DNA from: Luidia sarsii
Lineage: Eukaryota > Echinodermata > Asteroidea > Paxillosida > Luidiidae
DNA length: 64,000 nucleotides
Direction of reading: 5' to 3'
Assembly: GCA_949987565.1 (NCBI GenBank)
Contig: OX465111.1
Location: forward strand, 9,877,202-9,941,201
A program made the translations under genes and the position numbers. Below, piece by piece: positions 22,090-35,400 of the stretch (position 1 is the first letter of the stretch; every line of letters starts with the position of its first letter). The notes under the pieces are model-generated. The model did no database searches. It worked only from the letters and a program-made list of their open reading frames with translations, and had not been told where the DNA came from.

Positions 22090-23094
22090 CTTGTCTTCAA
22101 ACTGAACAATGTGGACGAAAGTATCACACTAAAAGAGGTCTCACTCTCAGTCACTTTCTCCACACCACAGACTATTAAAATAATCATAGAGAAGGTTGAT
22201 CAGGCCTGTCACTTCCGTAAGATTACCCGGTTTTGTTGACGTCCGCGGCGCACCGCGCAGTAAGCACCGTGACCTATTTTCGTCGGTGGTGTTGAGTAAG
22301 GTGTCCCAGTGCAGCCAAACGCAAAATAAATTCTTAAAATAACTTAAAATTCTGTGTGGCACTGTAAAATTCTTCCCTGTATGTTTTTTTGTGTTCATCT
22401 TTGGGGTTTTTTTCGACACTGCTTCTAACACTTTCCTCAAATCATTCATAATTTATGCTTAAAACGTATTGGTCTGGTTGATGTCTTCTTTTGTGACGTT
22501 TAAAAAAAATCCACAATCCTCTTTCTCACTGCTTCTTCAGTTATGACCTTTCCCAATGTCACTCCACAGACACATTTCCTCCTTCTTGGTACTTTCTCTA
22601 GCTGCCGTTTTATTTTTTTCATTTTTTATAAAAGCCTATTGGGCCAAGTTACTTTTTGTCTTTAAATAATAATATATATATATATTTTTTTAATTATATA
22701 AGCGAGACGCCATTTAGGAGCCTCCATAGTTTTTACCCAGAACGGACTGCCTCAAGTTGCGTGATATATATTTTTTCTACAGATGTTGGGGTTTGTTATG
22801 GTTCACTCAGATTTTGTTTAGGACCAACAATAAAGAAAACTGGAGCTTCGAAGCAACTGCCAATTTTGTACCTAGGAAAATAGTCCCAAAAGAGCAACTT
22901 TTTGAATCACACGAGTTTGGCCTACTGGAAAAATCTTAACTTTCCACATTTTCGGTGACGGGAAAGAGCAGGAAACCAACTGTAACTGTAAGATACGAAG
23001 TCTGAGATCGTTATACGGAGTTGTTTTCATCGTGCGATGTGAGTTAGAAGGCTAAGCGCCGAAAATGTTTACCGTCGAAAACGGGGTTCCCACG
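22090..23094 (+). repeat. 1-kb repeat, copy 1 (inverted partner at 59.7-60.7 kb)
   Basis: The whole block aligns to 59675-60655 in reverse, from GTTCAGTTTGAAG to GAAAACGGGGTTCCCACGAT. At 22096-22239 the plus strand encodes FKLNNVDESITLKEVS, VTFSTPQTIKIIIEKVDQAC and a terminal RFC-stop. The other copy keeps the same frame and stop, with a 6-base in-frame indel. The opposite-strand ORF (22449-22147) is frameshifted in the other copy. The mobile element type is unknown. Confidence 0.8.
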
Positions 23095-23132
23095 ATATAA
23101 TGTATTTATTATCTTGGTATGTGTGGTAACAC

Positions 23133-23440
23133 TACTCACTAGTCCGAGTAACTTGGACCCTAGTCCGAGTAACTTGGACCCTAGTCCGAGTAACTTGGAC
23201 CCGACAAGTCACCCTTTTTTTATCGAATTTTTAAATTTTGAGATTCGGGTGACAGTAACCCATTTCAAAATTCAATAAAAAAGGGTGACTTGTCGGGTCC
23301 AAGTTACTCGGACTACTTGGACCCTTACACTTAGTTACAATCGCCCTTTTTTTTTATTTTGAGGTCGACCTCCTCAAAAAAAAGGGGGGGGGGCATTGTA
23401 AGGGTGCAAGTTACTCGGACTATGGTAACACCAGACGAGG
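23133..23440. repeat. TCCGAGTAACTTGGACCC palindromic repeat
   Basis: A 21-bp unit (TAGTCCGAGTAACTTGGACC) is repeated three times at 23140-23202. Its inverted form (GGTCCAAGTTACTCGGACTA) follows at 23297 and about 23407, with GGGTGACTTGTCGGG words on both sides of the centre. A partial copy lies in LMO4 intron 1 at 46145-46230. Confidence 0.8.
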
Positions 23441-26317
23441 TGATAATCGATATAAATTAATACCTGTACTAAATCATGGAACTGGATGCAAAGTAATATT
23501 TAATAATAGCCACTGCGAATAATAAACTATAAAATTAATAAACTACAGCAAAACGCCAGGCTCATAACTTAAAAGTTAAAACACATCGCATGGGGGCTAC
23601 ATAATACATGACCATTAGTTTTTAGAAAGTAACACTAACTAACAACAGTCTTACCGCAACCTGTCCATCACTTAAAAATGCAGGAAATAGACTCCCTAAG
23701 TTTAGATCTCGTGAATCAAATAACAAATGCCCCATTTTTCAAAATAATATTATAGGGCCTATGCTGTCGGCTCAGTTTAATTTCGACATTTTGTTCTGTA
23801 GCTTGAGCGCAGACAGTCGAAAGAGGGCGCCATTTAGGCCTAAAGGAATTATTCAGAGAGCGGAGTGCATGCGACGGAGACTAAACGACCCCTAATAAAA
23901 CGCGCTTTTCAGAATACGATGCTGCCGGGTTTTCGTGACCGTCGTCCCTTCACCTCCGGCTCCATGGCCGGCCAAATAAAAAGAACAACAGTCTACGTTT
24001 GAATAAAAGTCAAATCCCTAGTTTGTGTTATGCATCGTTTCATTCACAAAACCTTAGGTTAACTACAAAATGATCCCTCTCATATTATTATTTATAAATA
24101 GGTTATTGATGGATCGGATCTTGGTTATCGCATCGTATTTAAATCAGTAGTCGATCGTGGTGTATCGATCGTATTTCATACATTACCGGGCCATTCGATC
24201 ACAATCTACTACTACTCTATCTACTCACTACAGTATTACTATTGCCTTTGGGATCTCAACATATGTTAACACGAATTGAAACATGTATGTGTCAAATCGA
24301 TGGTCAAACTTAAGCCGATGAAACTATAGTCCTATAAGTATATTGATGGGGCATTTCCGTACAGTTTTGAGCAGACTTACCTCTAGAGAACTGCCTAACA
24401 GTCTAAAAGAGATTCTGGTTCGAAATGGTAATCGAAAGCAAAGCATGAATTATCCAGCTTGGCATTTCTGATATTATAATCGAATTTCGCATTGCTTTGC
24501 TCGAAAGCAAATTTATTCTTTCCTAAATAAATATCGGTTATGTTACTAATGGGCAAATCTTCATGAAATTGCAATTTTCGGAAAAGGGCGAAATTCCTTT
24601 CAAAGAGCGATCCCCAAAATTGAACACATACACAATAATCATTAATCTCTCACTCCCTCTGTCACGCGTAGGCGCCTATAAAGGCTTTAGAAACCATAAC
24701 CACACTCCCAGTTATTGACTGCACATGCAACAAGGATGCTTGGATACAATAGCCGAGTGAGGGCGCTATATAAACTTTGGCCACGGTGCAGAATTACATG
24801 ACCACTTTAAATTATTTCTTAATAGGAAATAGGAGTCTCAATTTCGTTGACGTAGCTGGAAATTGTAGCTTAAACCTTAAATAATCTAATGTTGCAAACT
24901 GCTTACTGACTGAAGTTACCTAAATGCAAATGGCAAACAATAGGAGGGTTCCTTTAGTTTCGATCCTTTAGGCCTATAGAAGGACCTTTCTCAAAGGACG
25001 ATCGTGGAGGTGACTAATCTGTCACATTTTGTTCCTTTAGGCTTTAGGCTTTAGCAGAGTGGGTTTTTAATTGAATATCCCTCGGAAAATTACCACCAAC
25101 TAATTTTTCCACAAATCGATTTGCTGTCGGTTTTCGGGCGATATAGGCCTAATAATAAATAATAAAATAATAATAATGAAACATTTAAGCCCTCGAAGCG
25201 CAAACGATTTTCACAAATTTTCCTGTAGCTTTGAACACCTCAGTTTTCGTAAATTTTATTTATTGTATGATATCACAGTACTGGGGTCTTTAAAATTGCA
25301 AAAGTGAGTTCCCAAAAGCAAATTCATCAGACAGTGGAGGTTGCCGTATCAAAATTCAGTTTTTAATACATCGAAGATCGAGCAATACTCACAAGAAACG
25401 ATCATGGTACGGATTCCGTGAAATGTTGGTACTGTAATAGGCCTACACATTAAGTCATTTACTAATTAGCAATGATAACTGCTCAGGGTTGCTGGGAATA
25501 CAGTCGAAATGCTTTCAGAACAGATTTTGCAAAGATAAATGAAATGATCCTGCTTAAGTTGGCACTATAAATAATATGCATGTGGACTATGAAAAGTTAA
25601 GTAACGGAAGTGAATTCCGAGCTGTCGATCTCAAGATTCTTTGCCACATCTCCTTTATAGCCAGCATACAGGCGAATATATAGAGGTTAGCCCGGGAGGA
25701 TTGTGAGAGCGGTCTTTAATGCCACGATGACAACTATTGTCCGGTATTGACCGGGGTACTTAGGCTCCACACAAAGTGCCTAGATTTCCTAAAGTGCGCT
25801 CCCATGAGCTATTTCCCGCTGGAAGCCTGAAAAGCCACTTGACTGTCCATGGCTCGTGAGTAAACATCAATCGTTGACGGCAATACCCCGAGACTACTTT
25901 CAGAATCTTAACAAGTTAGCCCTCGTTCAGTTCTTCAAGACCATTCAGAAGCATTCATTAACCCATTATCAGAAGGCAAAACAAAATGCCAAGGTCTTTA
26001 TCAATAGCATGATGTTTTCGGTATAGGCCTATGTTAGGACAGTGGTTTTTTTCTATCTTCCATGTTTCGAGTAATTTACAGGCACATTTACTGAACGCCA
26101 TCGTAAAAACCGTGGACGTGGACCTCAGCCAGCCAATTATATTTTTCGTTTGATGTTAATTGGTTAATTTCTCATCATTAATCACTACGGGTCGTTGCGA
26201 ATCTGCATTTTTTCCTATCCAATGAAGAAGCACATTAATTGGATACATTTATCCATTATGGTCTGTTGTACAGACTCATGGCGGTAGAATCTCTGAATCT
26301 ACTTTAATTATATAGCT
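23441..26317. other. Intergenic DNA, mostly unique
   Basis: No gene was recognised. A degenerate piece of hammerhead-like family 2 (TTTCGATCCTTTAGGCC, GGACCTTTCTCAAAGG) lies at 24955-25000. Two TATA-box-like words, GCGCCTATAAAGGC near 24671 and GCGCTATATAAACTTTGG near 24762, sit about 90 bases apart, but no transcript can be linked to them. Confidence 0.4.
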
Positions 26318-26575
26318 CAAAATTTAGTGGGCCTGACGTTTCGATCCTAGCAGGACCTTTCCTAAAGGCAGATCGAGTGACAAGGACAAAACAGAAGGGG
26401 AAGAGAGTGAATATTCACTCTCTTCCCCTTTCCTTCGTGTATCTGTTTTGTCCTTGTCACACTGCCTTTGAGAAAGCTCCTGCTAGGATCGAAACGTCAG
26501 GCCCACTAAATTTTGAGATTTGCATTTTGGTAATTTTAGTCAGTTAAGCAGTTTGCACCATTTTTGTTTATCACT
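26318..26575. repeat. Hammerhead-like repeat family 2, large foldback
   Basis: The left arm (26322-26425) and right arm (26410-26515) are inverted copies centred on GAATATTCACTCTCTTCCCC. The arms carry GACGTTTCGATCCTAGCAGG at 26336 and CTGCTAGGATCGAAACGTCA near 26480. The shared tail (CCACTAAATTTTGAGATTTG to AGCAGTTTGCACC) follows on the right. Confidence 0.85.
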
Positions 26576-27490
26576 TTAATTATATAGCCTTTAAATAGGT
26601 GAATGGCAGCTTAGCAAAGTAATAGGCCTAAGTCAAACCCTCGTACTCAATTTTTACAATGTTTTGCGAGTAAGAAATGACCATAATAGCACACACTCAC
26701 AATCTGCACCATCTCCAACTCAAACACAATCGAATTAGACTGACGGCAATCGTCGTGTTTTTTCATTACAGTGCCTGTAGGCGTATATTTATTCTTTGCG
26801 CCAGACATTTGCTGTTGTGCAAGTAGACAGCCACATTTATGATAGAATGCAAGCAAAATAATTCGTATTAGAAAAAATAACAAAAATAACAAAAATATTG
26901 GATTTGCGTCACACGCACATGGAAAGTGAGACTAAATTGGCGCGTCTTGAAAACTCCTTTTATTTGTTCCCGTTGTGACATCGGGTCCCTGGCCAAACCA
27001 GGCTCAGTTTCTTCACGCACAGTTCGGTTGGCTCGACAAGTAAGAAAACATCGTATAGTATTAGAATCGTCAATGGATCTCAGTTTGAATGAACAGGATG
27101 AAAGAAGAATTACCAACACCTGCAACGGAAGCAACACCATAAAAGACCACTAAGCGATTGCGCTCTGTTTATAGCATAAGCTGAAAAACACCTGCGGTCA
27201 ATCCAAATCGTTTGCCACAATGTGGTCTCAGAATTCGAGTACACTTTCATGGACATAGTCCCCTATTCGTGCTAAATATCTTAACAAAGGTGGCCTTAGG
27301 AGCCGGGGAAACAACTGTAAATTTAGGGAAATAACTGTGTGCTTGGTGATGTTAAAACAAATCAACCGACGTAAACATTTAAATTCATTCCATACAAAAT
27401 TACATAGATCGAAATATGCTATGAGCAGCGACGGAATTGTACACATTGGTGTCCTTCAGATTTCACGCCGAATCACCAAAACCAATGCAC
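26576..27490. other. Intergenic DNA, nothing recognised
   Basis: Several 60-90 residue ORFs overlap on both strands without any domain, bias or splice context that would support a gene. Confidence 0.4.
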
Positions 27491-28095
27491 TAGTTAAGGT
27501 CATAAATTGAAAAATTGGCAAAGAAAACTTTGACTGGACCGGAACTTGAACCCAAGACCTCTGGACTAAAGTACCAGTGCTCTTCTGTCTGAGCAATCCA
27601 GTCCTGGTGGCCTCCCAAATAGTCAACTAGTCTTTGGGGCGCCAGCCAGAAGCAATTCAACCATTAACTGCAGTATATCTCCAGGGATCGCACCCCGCTT
27701 TCATTCAGATGCAAACAATTAATTGTTGTAAACCTGGCTACGACAGCTCGGGGATCACACAAAGTGGATGCAGCTTTTTTCAATTCAAGTCAAACAAAAG
27801 AAAAACTGACTGGGAACTTTTCAACAAATTGAAAAAGAAAACCTTGACTGGACCGGGACTTGAACCAGAGACCTCTCAGTCAGTTTTTCCTTTGTTTGTT
27901 GACTGGCGCCCACACCCTGACAAAGACTATTTTGGGAGGCCACCATCCAAGGCCTGGATAGCTCAGACGGAAAAGCACCGGTACGTTAGTCCAGAGGTAT
28001 CGGGTTCAAGTCCCTGGCCAGTCAAAGTTTTCTTTGCCAATTTTTCAATTAATTGTTCTAAAGTACCCAGTCAGTTTTTCCTTTGTTTGTTTCAT
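27491..28095. mobile_element. tRNA-derived SINEs, head to head
   Basis: The minus-strand copy (about 27500-27760) contains GGAACTTGAACCCAAGACC in its B-box region. A partial minus copy begins at 27840, and a plus-strand copy (about 27900-28060) contains GGATAGCTCAGACGGAAAAG and CGGGTTCAAGTCCCTGG. AACTGACTGGGAAC and CAGTCAGTTTTTCC flank the pieces. The 154-residue ORF here is repeat-derived. Confidence 0.75.
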
Positions 28096-29200
28096 TAAGG
28101 TCATGAACAATTGGCGAAAGACTACCGTAGACTGCGCCAGCTTATGTTGTGTTCGAATGTTTGCACAGTGTATCATTCGTCCGTCTGAAACCCATAGGTC
28201 CTATCCATTTTACTTGGCGAGCCTCTTTGACCGGCTTAACCTCAAACGGAGCTACACTGACCAAACTCGGCATTCTCAATTGTATACAAACAAACATCTC
28301 CCAGCTAGGCCTATAATTTATAGGCATAATTCAGTCATGGTATTTTATCTTCTATTCTTATATGTAGCATTCAGTTATGATAATTATTTCTTTTTCAAAT
28401 AGAAAATCCACCCTTAGTCCCGATTTACGCGGAATAATATAATTATAGGCCTACAATATGACCCGAGGCCCAGTGTTCTTACGAGCAAATCTTTAACCTA
28501 CCCCAGCCCCGGTGTACACGTATATGGATGTAACCATGCAGTATGGCTGAATTCATGCGCAAATTCCCCGACTTTTATTGGGCAGCCCCACACCTCTGGA
28601 GATCCGGCTGTATGCCTACCCCGTCTGGGTGATTATTCTTGATGCCACACAGACACAAATAGCCTAGCTGATGGATGTTGTTTACTCATTCTTTGCGAAT
28701 CGTATGGCAATGACGGTGAAAAATGAGGTAATACAATAATTTTACTTAATTCTACTTTTACTTATAAATACAATAATTTTACTTAATTTTAAGTAGGCCT
28801 ATCAGTAGGCTCAGTAATAGTAATAGTTAGGTTTTCGGAATGGCCGAAATCACCACTAAATAAACGGCGTGAATCACGTAATACCACGATTTACCATAAA
28901 CATTTCCAGGTTGTTGATACAGTTGCGCTTTAAAGTTTGGGCTGGATTTTACGATGCATACAGTAACTTAACTTACAATTATTGATAACCCACCGTATCA
29001 TAAGTTGCGATAAGTTGCGTATGGTTTCTGTGCATCGCTTATCGTCTTGCGTTTGATCGAAGGTTACGATGGGTTTGATTAAATCGACTGCTGGGGGCTT
29101 TTGAAATTCATAAAACTTGGGTTTCCTTTTTAATAGTGGAAAAACATGCATGTAAAAATGCTATGTACATGTATACTCATAAGATTTAACTCAAAGAAGT
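28096..29200. other. Intergenic DNA, nothing recognised
   Basis: This is AT-rich sequence with no convincing exon. A short direct duplication of TTACTTATAAATACAATAAT-like sequence occurs near 28735-28795. Confidence 0.4.
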
Positions 29201-29433
29201 TTAGCCCTACTCGACGCAATAAACACTAAGCGTTCAGTGCTTTCCCCGATTGTCTGCTGAAAAAATACAGGCAGCTCAGGCGGGATTCGAACCCCGAATC
29301 CTGCTTTGTAGCGCAGACGTCTTAACCACTTGATCGCCGAGCTGGTCGAGGTCGTGTGTATCAATTTTCAGCAGGCAATCGGGAAAAGCACTGAGCACTT
29401 ATGCAGTGCTTATGATACGTCGAGCAGGGCAAA
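29201..29433. mobile_element. Miniature inverted-repeat element with tRNA-like core
   Basis: The ends are inverted copies: TTAGCCCTACTCGACG to GATTGTCTGCTGAAAA on the left, and TTTTCAGCAGGCAATCGGG to CGTCGAGCAGGGCAAA on the right. Between them the minus strand 29345-29281 has a tRNA-like GTGGTTAAGACG...GGGGTTCGAATCCCGCC. I could not fold it into a standard tRNA. Tip-like sequences recur at 57015-57075 and 62205-62240. Confidence 0.7.
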
Positions 29434-32400
29434 CCCTTATTGAATTACAATCTCCTCGACGCAAAAGTCATATTATATTCATCATAATATTTAATGTTTC
29501 AATCCTGCATCGATTTCATACAAACTGTTTCCATTTAGGGGTTTGTGCTAGATTTGAAAATAAATAAATAGATGAACCATACCACAGTTACCTACATTGT
29601 AAAAACATTTGGCTAAAAAGTTTTAGGAAAAACAAACGTTTATACCCAACACTTTGTCAGGGTTTTATCAGGAAGTTAGAAAGGTTGTGAGTGAGTTTGA
29701 TTAACATTGTATAGCAAAATTCAATGATTGAGGGTTAATTGATCAATAAATTTATAAGATCCATATTTGACCAACATTGGTCAAAATGATATTTAAAGAC
29801 TCCCCAATATCTTTGGTAAATTCATTCAAATATTTTAAAAGTACAGTATAGGCCTACAGTAATACAAAAAATGATATTACAATATGCTTCCTGAGTCAAA
29901 TTACCAAAAAGCAAAACCCCAAAACTGAAAACTCAAAATACTAAAATAAACCCTATATTAAAGTGCTACAGGCAATTGCTGGTGGACTGATTTTCCCGAT
30001 TTCAATGTGAATCAAGCTATTGCTGTCAAATGGGGACAATGGGATAAACAGGAAAGGGCACCGAAATATACCAACGCCTGCGTTGCTGAAAATGCATAGG
30101 ATAATATGGCTCGCTAGATTGTCGTGCTTAAAATAATCACTACTCAAGGTTCTCAGGCCGTTTGAGTTAAAATTTCGTAACTGAAGAATAGACTACAAAT
30201 AAACATATGAATGAAAATGAACACTCGTTTTGTATTCGTGCACGATGTTTTCACATTCACTTCTTACACAAAAACATTTATACAGCCACCTTTTCAGTAA
30301 CGAGGAGAATAAAGAAAACAGAACACCTTAATCAGTATTTTTTCAACATTTTATTTTGAAAAGAATACCAAAGCAATACCAAATTGTACACATATTTGAA
30401 TTTTGGTAATACACATCTTTAAGTTGAAGAGAGACGTAATAAGAAAAATGCCAACATAAGATAAATACATAGACATCACCTCTGCTTACATAAGATAAAC
30501 ACATAGACATCACCTCTGCTTACATATTAGAAGCATCATGTCAGTATATTTACCCCCACTGGAAGCACGATGTTGTATCACACTTGAAGCCAATGCTAAA
30601 TAAGAATCAGGGTGGAAAGTAATTTATCAGTGGTGAATGGCTGCGACGAACTGCAGCTTGAGCGCTGTAATTGAATTAGTCCTTCACCACACACCAATAG
30701 ATCGTCAATTGTCTGCATCATTCACTGCACTGCAATAATTATTCAAATTCTGATTGGATTTTCCAGTCATTTTTTTAATACACATCACTTGAAGCAATGA
30801 AGTAACACGAACAATATTGAAGTGCACTGCATTGTGGATAATATTGTTATTGCAGGGGTCCTTGATTGAATTCATTCCATTGCTTAGATATATATCAACT
30901 TATTAACTCTGCCAGTTTGCCAGGCCAAGTCCTACCGCCAAATATCAATCATTACAAGATTACAGGTCACGTGCAGAGCTGTTGTTCATCTATAATATGC
31001 AGCAATAAAAGGCTGTGCATTCACGTAGAACTAACGATGTCAATAGGGCGAACGTGTTGACTAGGACCCAGAGGGTTCAAATTGGAGAATTCTTCGTGAG
31101 AAGAGGACTCTGAAAAATAATGGAGAAAACCAAACCAAACAAAGTTAATCAAAATATCAAGCGGGATGGGATAACTTACTGTTTGCAAACAATAAACGAC
31201 TTCCCATGATGTTGCATACTTGATGTCATTCAGTTGTTTGAAGTTCTTTAGTACCCCGGTGTGCCACACTCTGTAAACATTTAATTACTTCCTCTACTTA
31301 TTTTCCCCAATTTGAATTATGGAATGTACACAGGCGTCATGCAGGCAAATTAAGCTCTTATTTGTAATATCTCGTCTTTACGTGCATTGCATTTTAATCA
31401 TTATCCTTGCTTAAAATTAATGCATCAAAATACCTATAAAAACGCTAATGCAGAAAGAAAAAGGGGTATTTCAGGGATATGTCAGCAAACGCACTTTCCA
31501 TGATTCCTTAATGTATTTTTTGGAGGGAAAGTCACATATTTCTGTGGATATTTCCGTCTTAGTATGGAGAAATTAGGGGATTTGGTTAATTTACTCCAGA
31601 ATTAATTATTGTTTTTATTGATGAATTTTGAATCTAAAAACAAACTCTATTTGAAGTATTTTAGTATATCGTTTACTATCCATATAACGTTATAATTCTC
31701 CTCATAACCAATGGAAAAATTGATTTGGTTATTGAATTAAATAAGGCTGAGAGAATAATAAATACATTGTAACAACACTACTCTTGTGCATGAATGTTTC
31801 ACTTTTCCAAGATTGAACATGATGTTTTAAATACACCATTATTTTGTTCAGCTCCACTTATGCGATTTATCCCGGCGTGCTGAAAGCCGCTTGCATTTGC
31901 CCTAAAATCCGACGGATAACCATGCCACTTTAATACAAAGCTCACGAATCGCGTGCCGCGGCTTTCATTTCGAAAGCAATGCCTTTTCTTTGGGGTTTCT
32001 AGTTACGGACCATACCACGATGACTATCTTATTTAGACTGGGGCTGAAATTGCCAATGATTGTAAGCTAAGCACTAAATAACCATGCATCGCAATGGTAT
32101 TTATTTGTATTGCACATGTAATCTCACGGTCGCTTTCAGGCATTATGCCCTTTATTCAAAATCGTATTACTGGGACACACATAAGAAAGCAGTAGGCCTA
32201 TATACATATCTATTGATCTTTGCCACGTCGTCATTTAAATCGACACCCCTTTTTATGAAATGGTAGCGCTCGCCCATCTTCGGTCACCACCACTCCATCA
32301 ATGTTGAATCATTTACGATAGATTCCATTAAATTATCATGGAATTTCAATTAAGTTATAAAGGACTGTGGAAGGGACACCCGCAGGCCAGCGCATTCGGT

Positions 32401-35400
32401 GTTCAATTTCCATCACATTTCCTCCACTGAAATTGGCAATCTATTTTGAGTCGCGCTGTCAATAATTGGGGTCAGCCCTACGTGTATCATGTGCTTTATG
32501 ATAACGCCACTTTTCTCGCTTCTCCCAGTTTCAAAGCAGCACGCTGTGATGAGGAGATGACAGGCCTTCTTTTCAACACTTCGCAATTTGGGGGATTGCA
32601 GGTATAGAATCTACGTCCTGCAACTTTCAAGCCCCTGTAACCCACTTCATCATAACAGTCGATTTCGGAGTTAGGGGCTCGCCAGCCCGTCTGCCTGCCT
32701 TATCTGTGTCCGTTTATCAAGGTTTTCAACCTATCGGTACGTGGCTCCATCTTTTTCTACTTAATCTCTTACAGCCAGTGTGTATCTTATAACAATTTAT
32801 TGAAAATCGTTATTGTACTCGTGACTGTCCCTAAGCTGTCTTTCATTTACTGTGATCATCATTGAATAGGTATATGTCGCCTTTTGGTTGAATGTATTAG
32901 TTCACCTATTTCACGTATTTTAACGGCTTCGAACATTTCATCGCTTTCACATTTTTAGGTCCCCCCTGATATCTTGGCCTATATGTGCACGAGTACCCCA
33001 GTAGCGATATAATGTTATAGAGTATGAATGTTCTATATCAAAATCACAATGTACCCGGTATTTATATTAAATATGCGAGGTATACACAATGCGCACCCAG
33101 TAGTCATTTAATGATTCACAACTTGGACCTGGAAGGAAGGCACTGACATGACATACTGAGTTCGTTGGTTTGATGATGCATGTTATCGGTAGTTTAATTT
33201 ATCATCATAAATAATTTTGATAAACAAAATATTTCAGGCACATAAGGCACATATTTCAATGATGAGGAAAAATCGGCATGGAATTTGGATTCATTTTTAA
33301 CAATATTATTGTTGAGAGATGTCTACACGGGAAACAGCACTACATCGATTTGAGAAATTTGAATGGGATAAAAAAGCATTTGTTTAATTTCAAAGTACAC
33401 GAAAATGGAAAATCTAACATGTTAAGACAGAAACGCAGACATTTGTTCACGTTGATAGTTTTCCTCTATCGAATCCTTGGAAATAACAATAGCAAATACA
33501 ACGTAACGATTTGAGATAGTTAGAATAAATACACGCACGGAATTAAATAAAGACAACCATGCAGGAACACATCACTCAAAGATGTGAGTTTGCAAAGAAA
33601 GCGGCGACGAAATGGACCTTGAGTTCCATATGACAGGCTAGTTTGTTGATCGATTAATAATGCTTGATTCTTCTATAACTTTTGCTTGTGACCTGCTATA
33701 TAATAGAGCACATCCGAGCGAAATGTTTTACCCAATAATCCAGTCATTATCAAGTACGATAAGGCCATATTTGGTAAAGCCAGGCAAACAGCCAATCTCC
33801 TCAACAGACTACTGCTTTGGGTCTTTCCTTCATATTATTTCAGTTTTCTCCATGCTCATGTATAAATAAAAGTTCAATAAAGTATATAGGATGCAATGAT
33901 TCTAGTTAAAAACAAACACACTTATAATCATATGACTAACGTTATTCAGACGCGTAGACCAACTGCAGTGTTGCTTACATCGCATACTGTGCAAGAAGAT
34001 ATATTCATATTCAATTCAATGGGCGTTTCTTACATTGATGGTAATTTATTTCTGTATAAATCAAAATAATTCGCTTTTGGCGGAATATCATACAGATGAC
34101 TCTTGAGCCTTTGTCATGATCAAGACGTTCATCCATGGGATTCTAAGCCATCAGCTTGATACCATGAAAGTCAAATTTGGACGCGTTATACCAATTGCTA
34201 TTGGATTTCATCAGAATACCCAAGGGTCCTGTGTAGTTTTTCAGCACGTTGATCGTCATTTTATACCCATAACGGCTTTGTCCAAGAGAAAAGTAAACAG
34301 TCGTGGCCAATTTTACGATTGGCTTACATGCACAAATGTAAAATTGGACTTGATTTTTCTTCACTAAGGAGGTTCTCGGGAGGGAGATGATGAACTTATG
34401 TCTTGAGTATCTTTCGCCTTGGGGATGGTATGCCAATCAAGTCCGCTTCAGTAATGATTTACCTGCTATCTCGTGCCGTGTTATTCAGACCGTAGGGTTA
34501 GGGTAACTTATGGACACTTGGAGCAGCTATCTTAAACAACGTCAGTCCACACTACATAAACAAACTCAAACCTTGCTTCAAAAACCTATAGAGATGACAA
34601 ATATTGGAAGGGAAAATTGGCCAATAAATGCAAAAAGTATTTAATATCTACATCATCAGACAATAGACATACCCCTGGAAAAAACGGCATGGAAACCGTG
34701 ACAATATGTGGCATCTCTCTGCAAAAGAGGATTAAATAAGTTCCAAAGAACACCTTAAATCACACTAGTTGTGCTACGAAATATTTGAATAATTTTAGCA
34801 GATCAGCATATTAACATTTGAGGAGTGAATATACACCTACGCCAATTCTTGCATTTAAGTGCGTTGATTTCAGACCACAAGACGGTAATTCATAATTTTC
34901 TATAGGTGTATAGTGTGTCAAATAAACCATCTGCTTTATTAAAGATGACCATTGACCACGTGCGCATCATTGGCTTTCTTTCACACAACTACAAGCTCAA
35001 TGATGAGATGAAGTCACGAGTGGGTTTTTTGCCGTCATATTAGCCACGCGTGTATGAATCCATCACCATTCAGCCTCTAGTCAAACAAAAACTGGCACAT
35101 CTTAGTTTCTACAAAAACAGTGTGACCACGTGATGTGTGTTCCAGTTCCGTGTTCAGCTTGTCCCAATCGCTTGATAACTTAAAAGTAATTGAATTTTGC
35201 AGCAGTGGGCCCGGAGCGTTGCAGGTTGCACTTGCTGGCCTGGCAGGCTACACACTGGCTTCTGGCTATACCGGTCCGGTATTGCTGCCCAATAAGCTAT
35301 AGTATACAGTGCATCACTGCATCAATGCAGTGACTCGTGTACACCACATCATCATATCCACAGTCTTCCGTACCTTCAGTAAACTTTATATCGTAATAAA

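Noticed and set aside
24660..24785. TATA-like words as a promoter
   Set aside because: There are two TATA-like sequences but no linked exon, CpG context or transcript evidence, so they are recorded only as an observation.
29281..29345. Possible true tRNA gene
   Set aside because: The B box is good, but the acceptor, D and anticodon arms do not all fold with standard lengths, and it lies between inverted repeats of an element.
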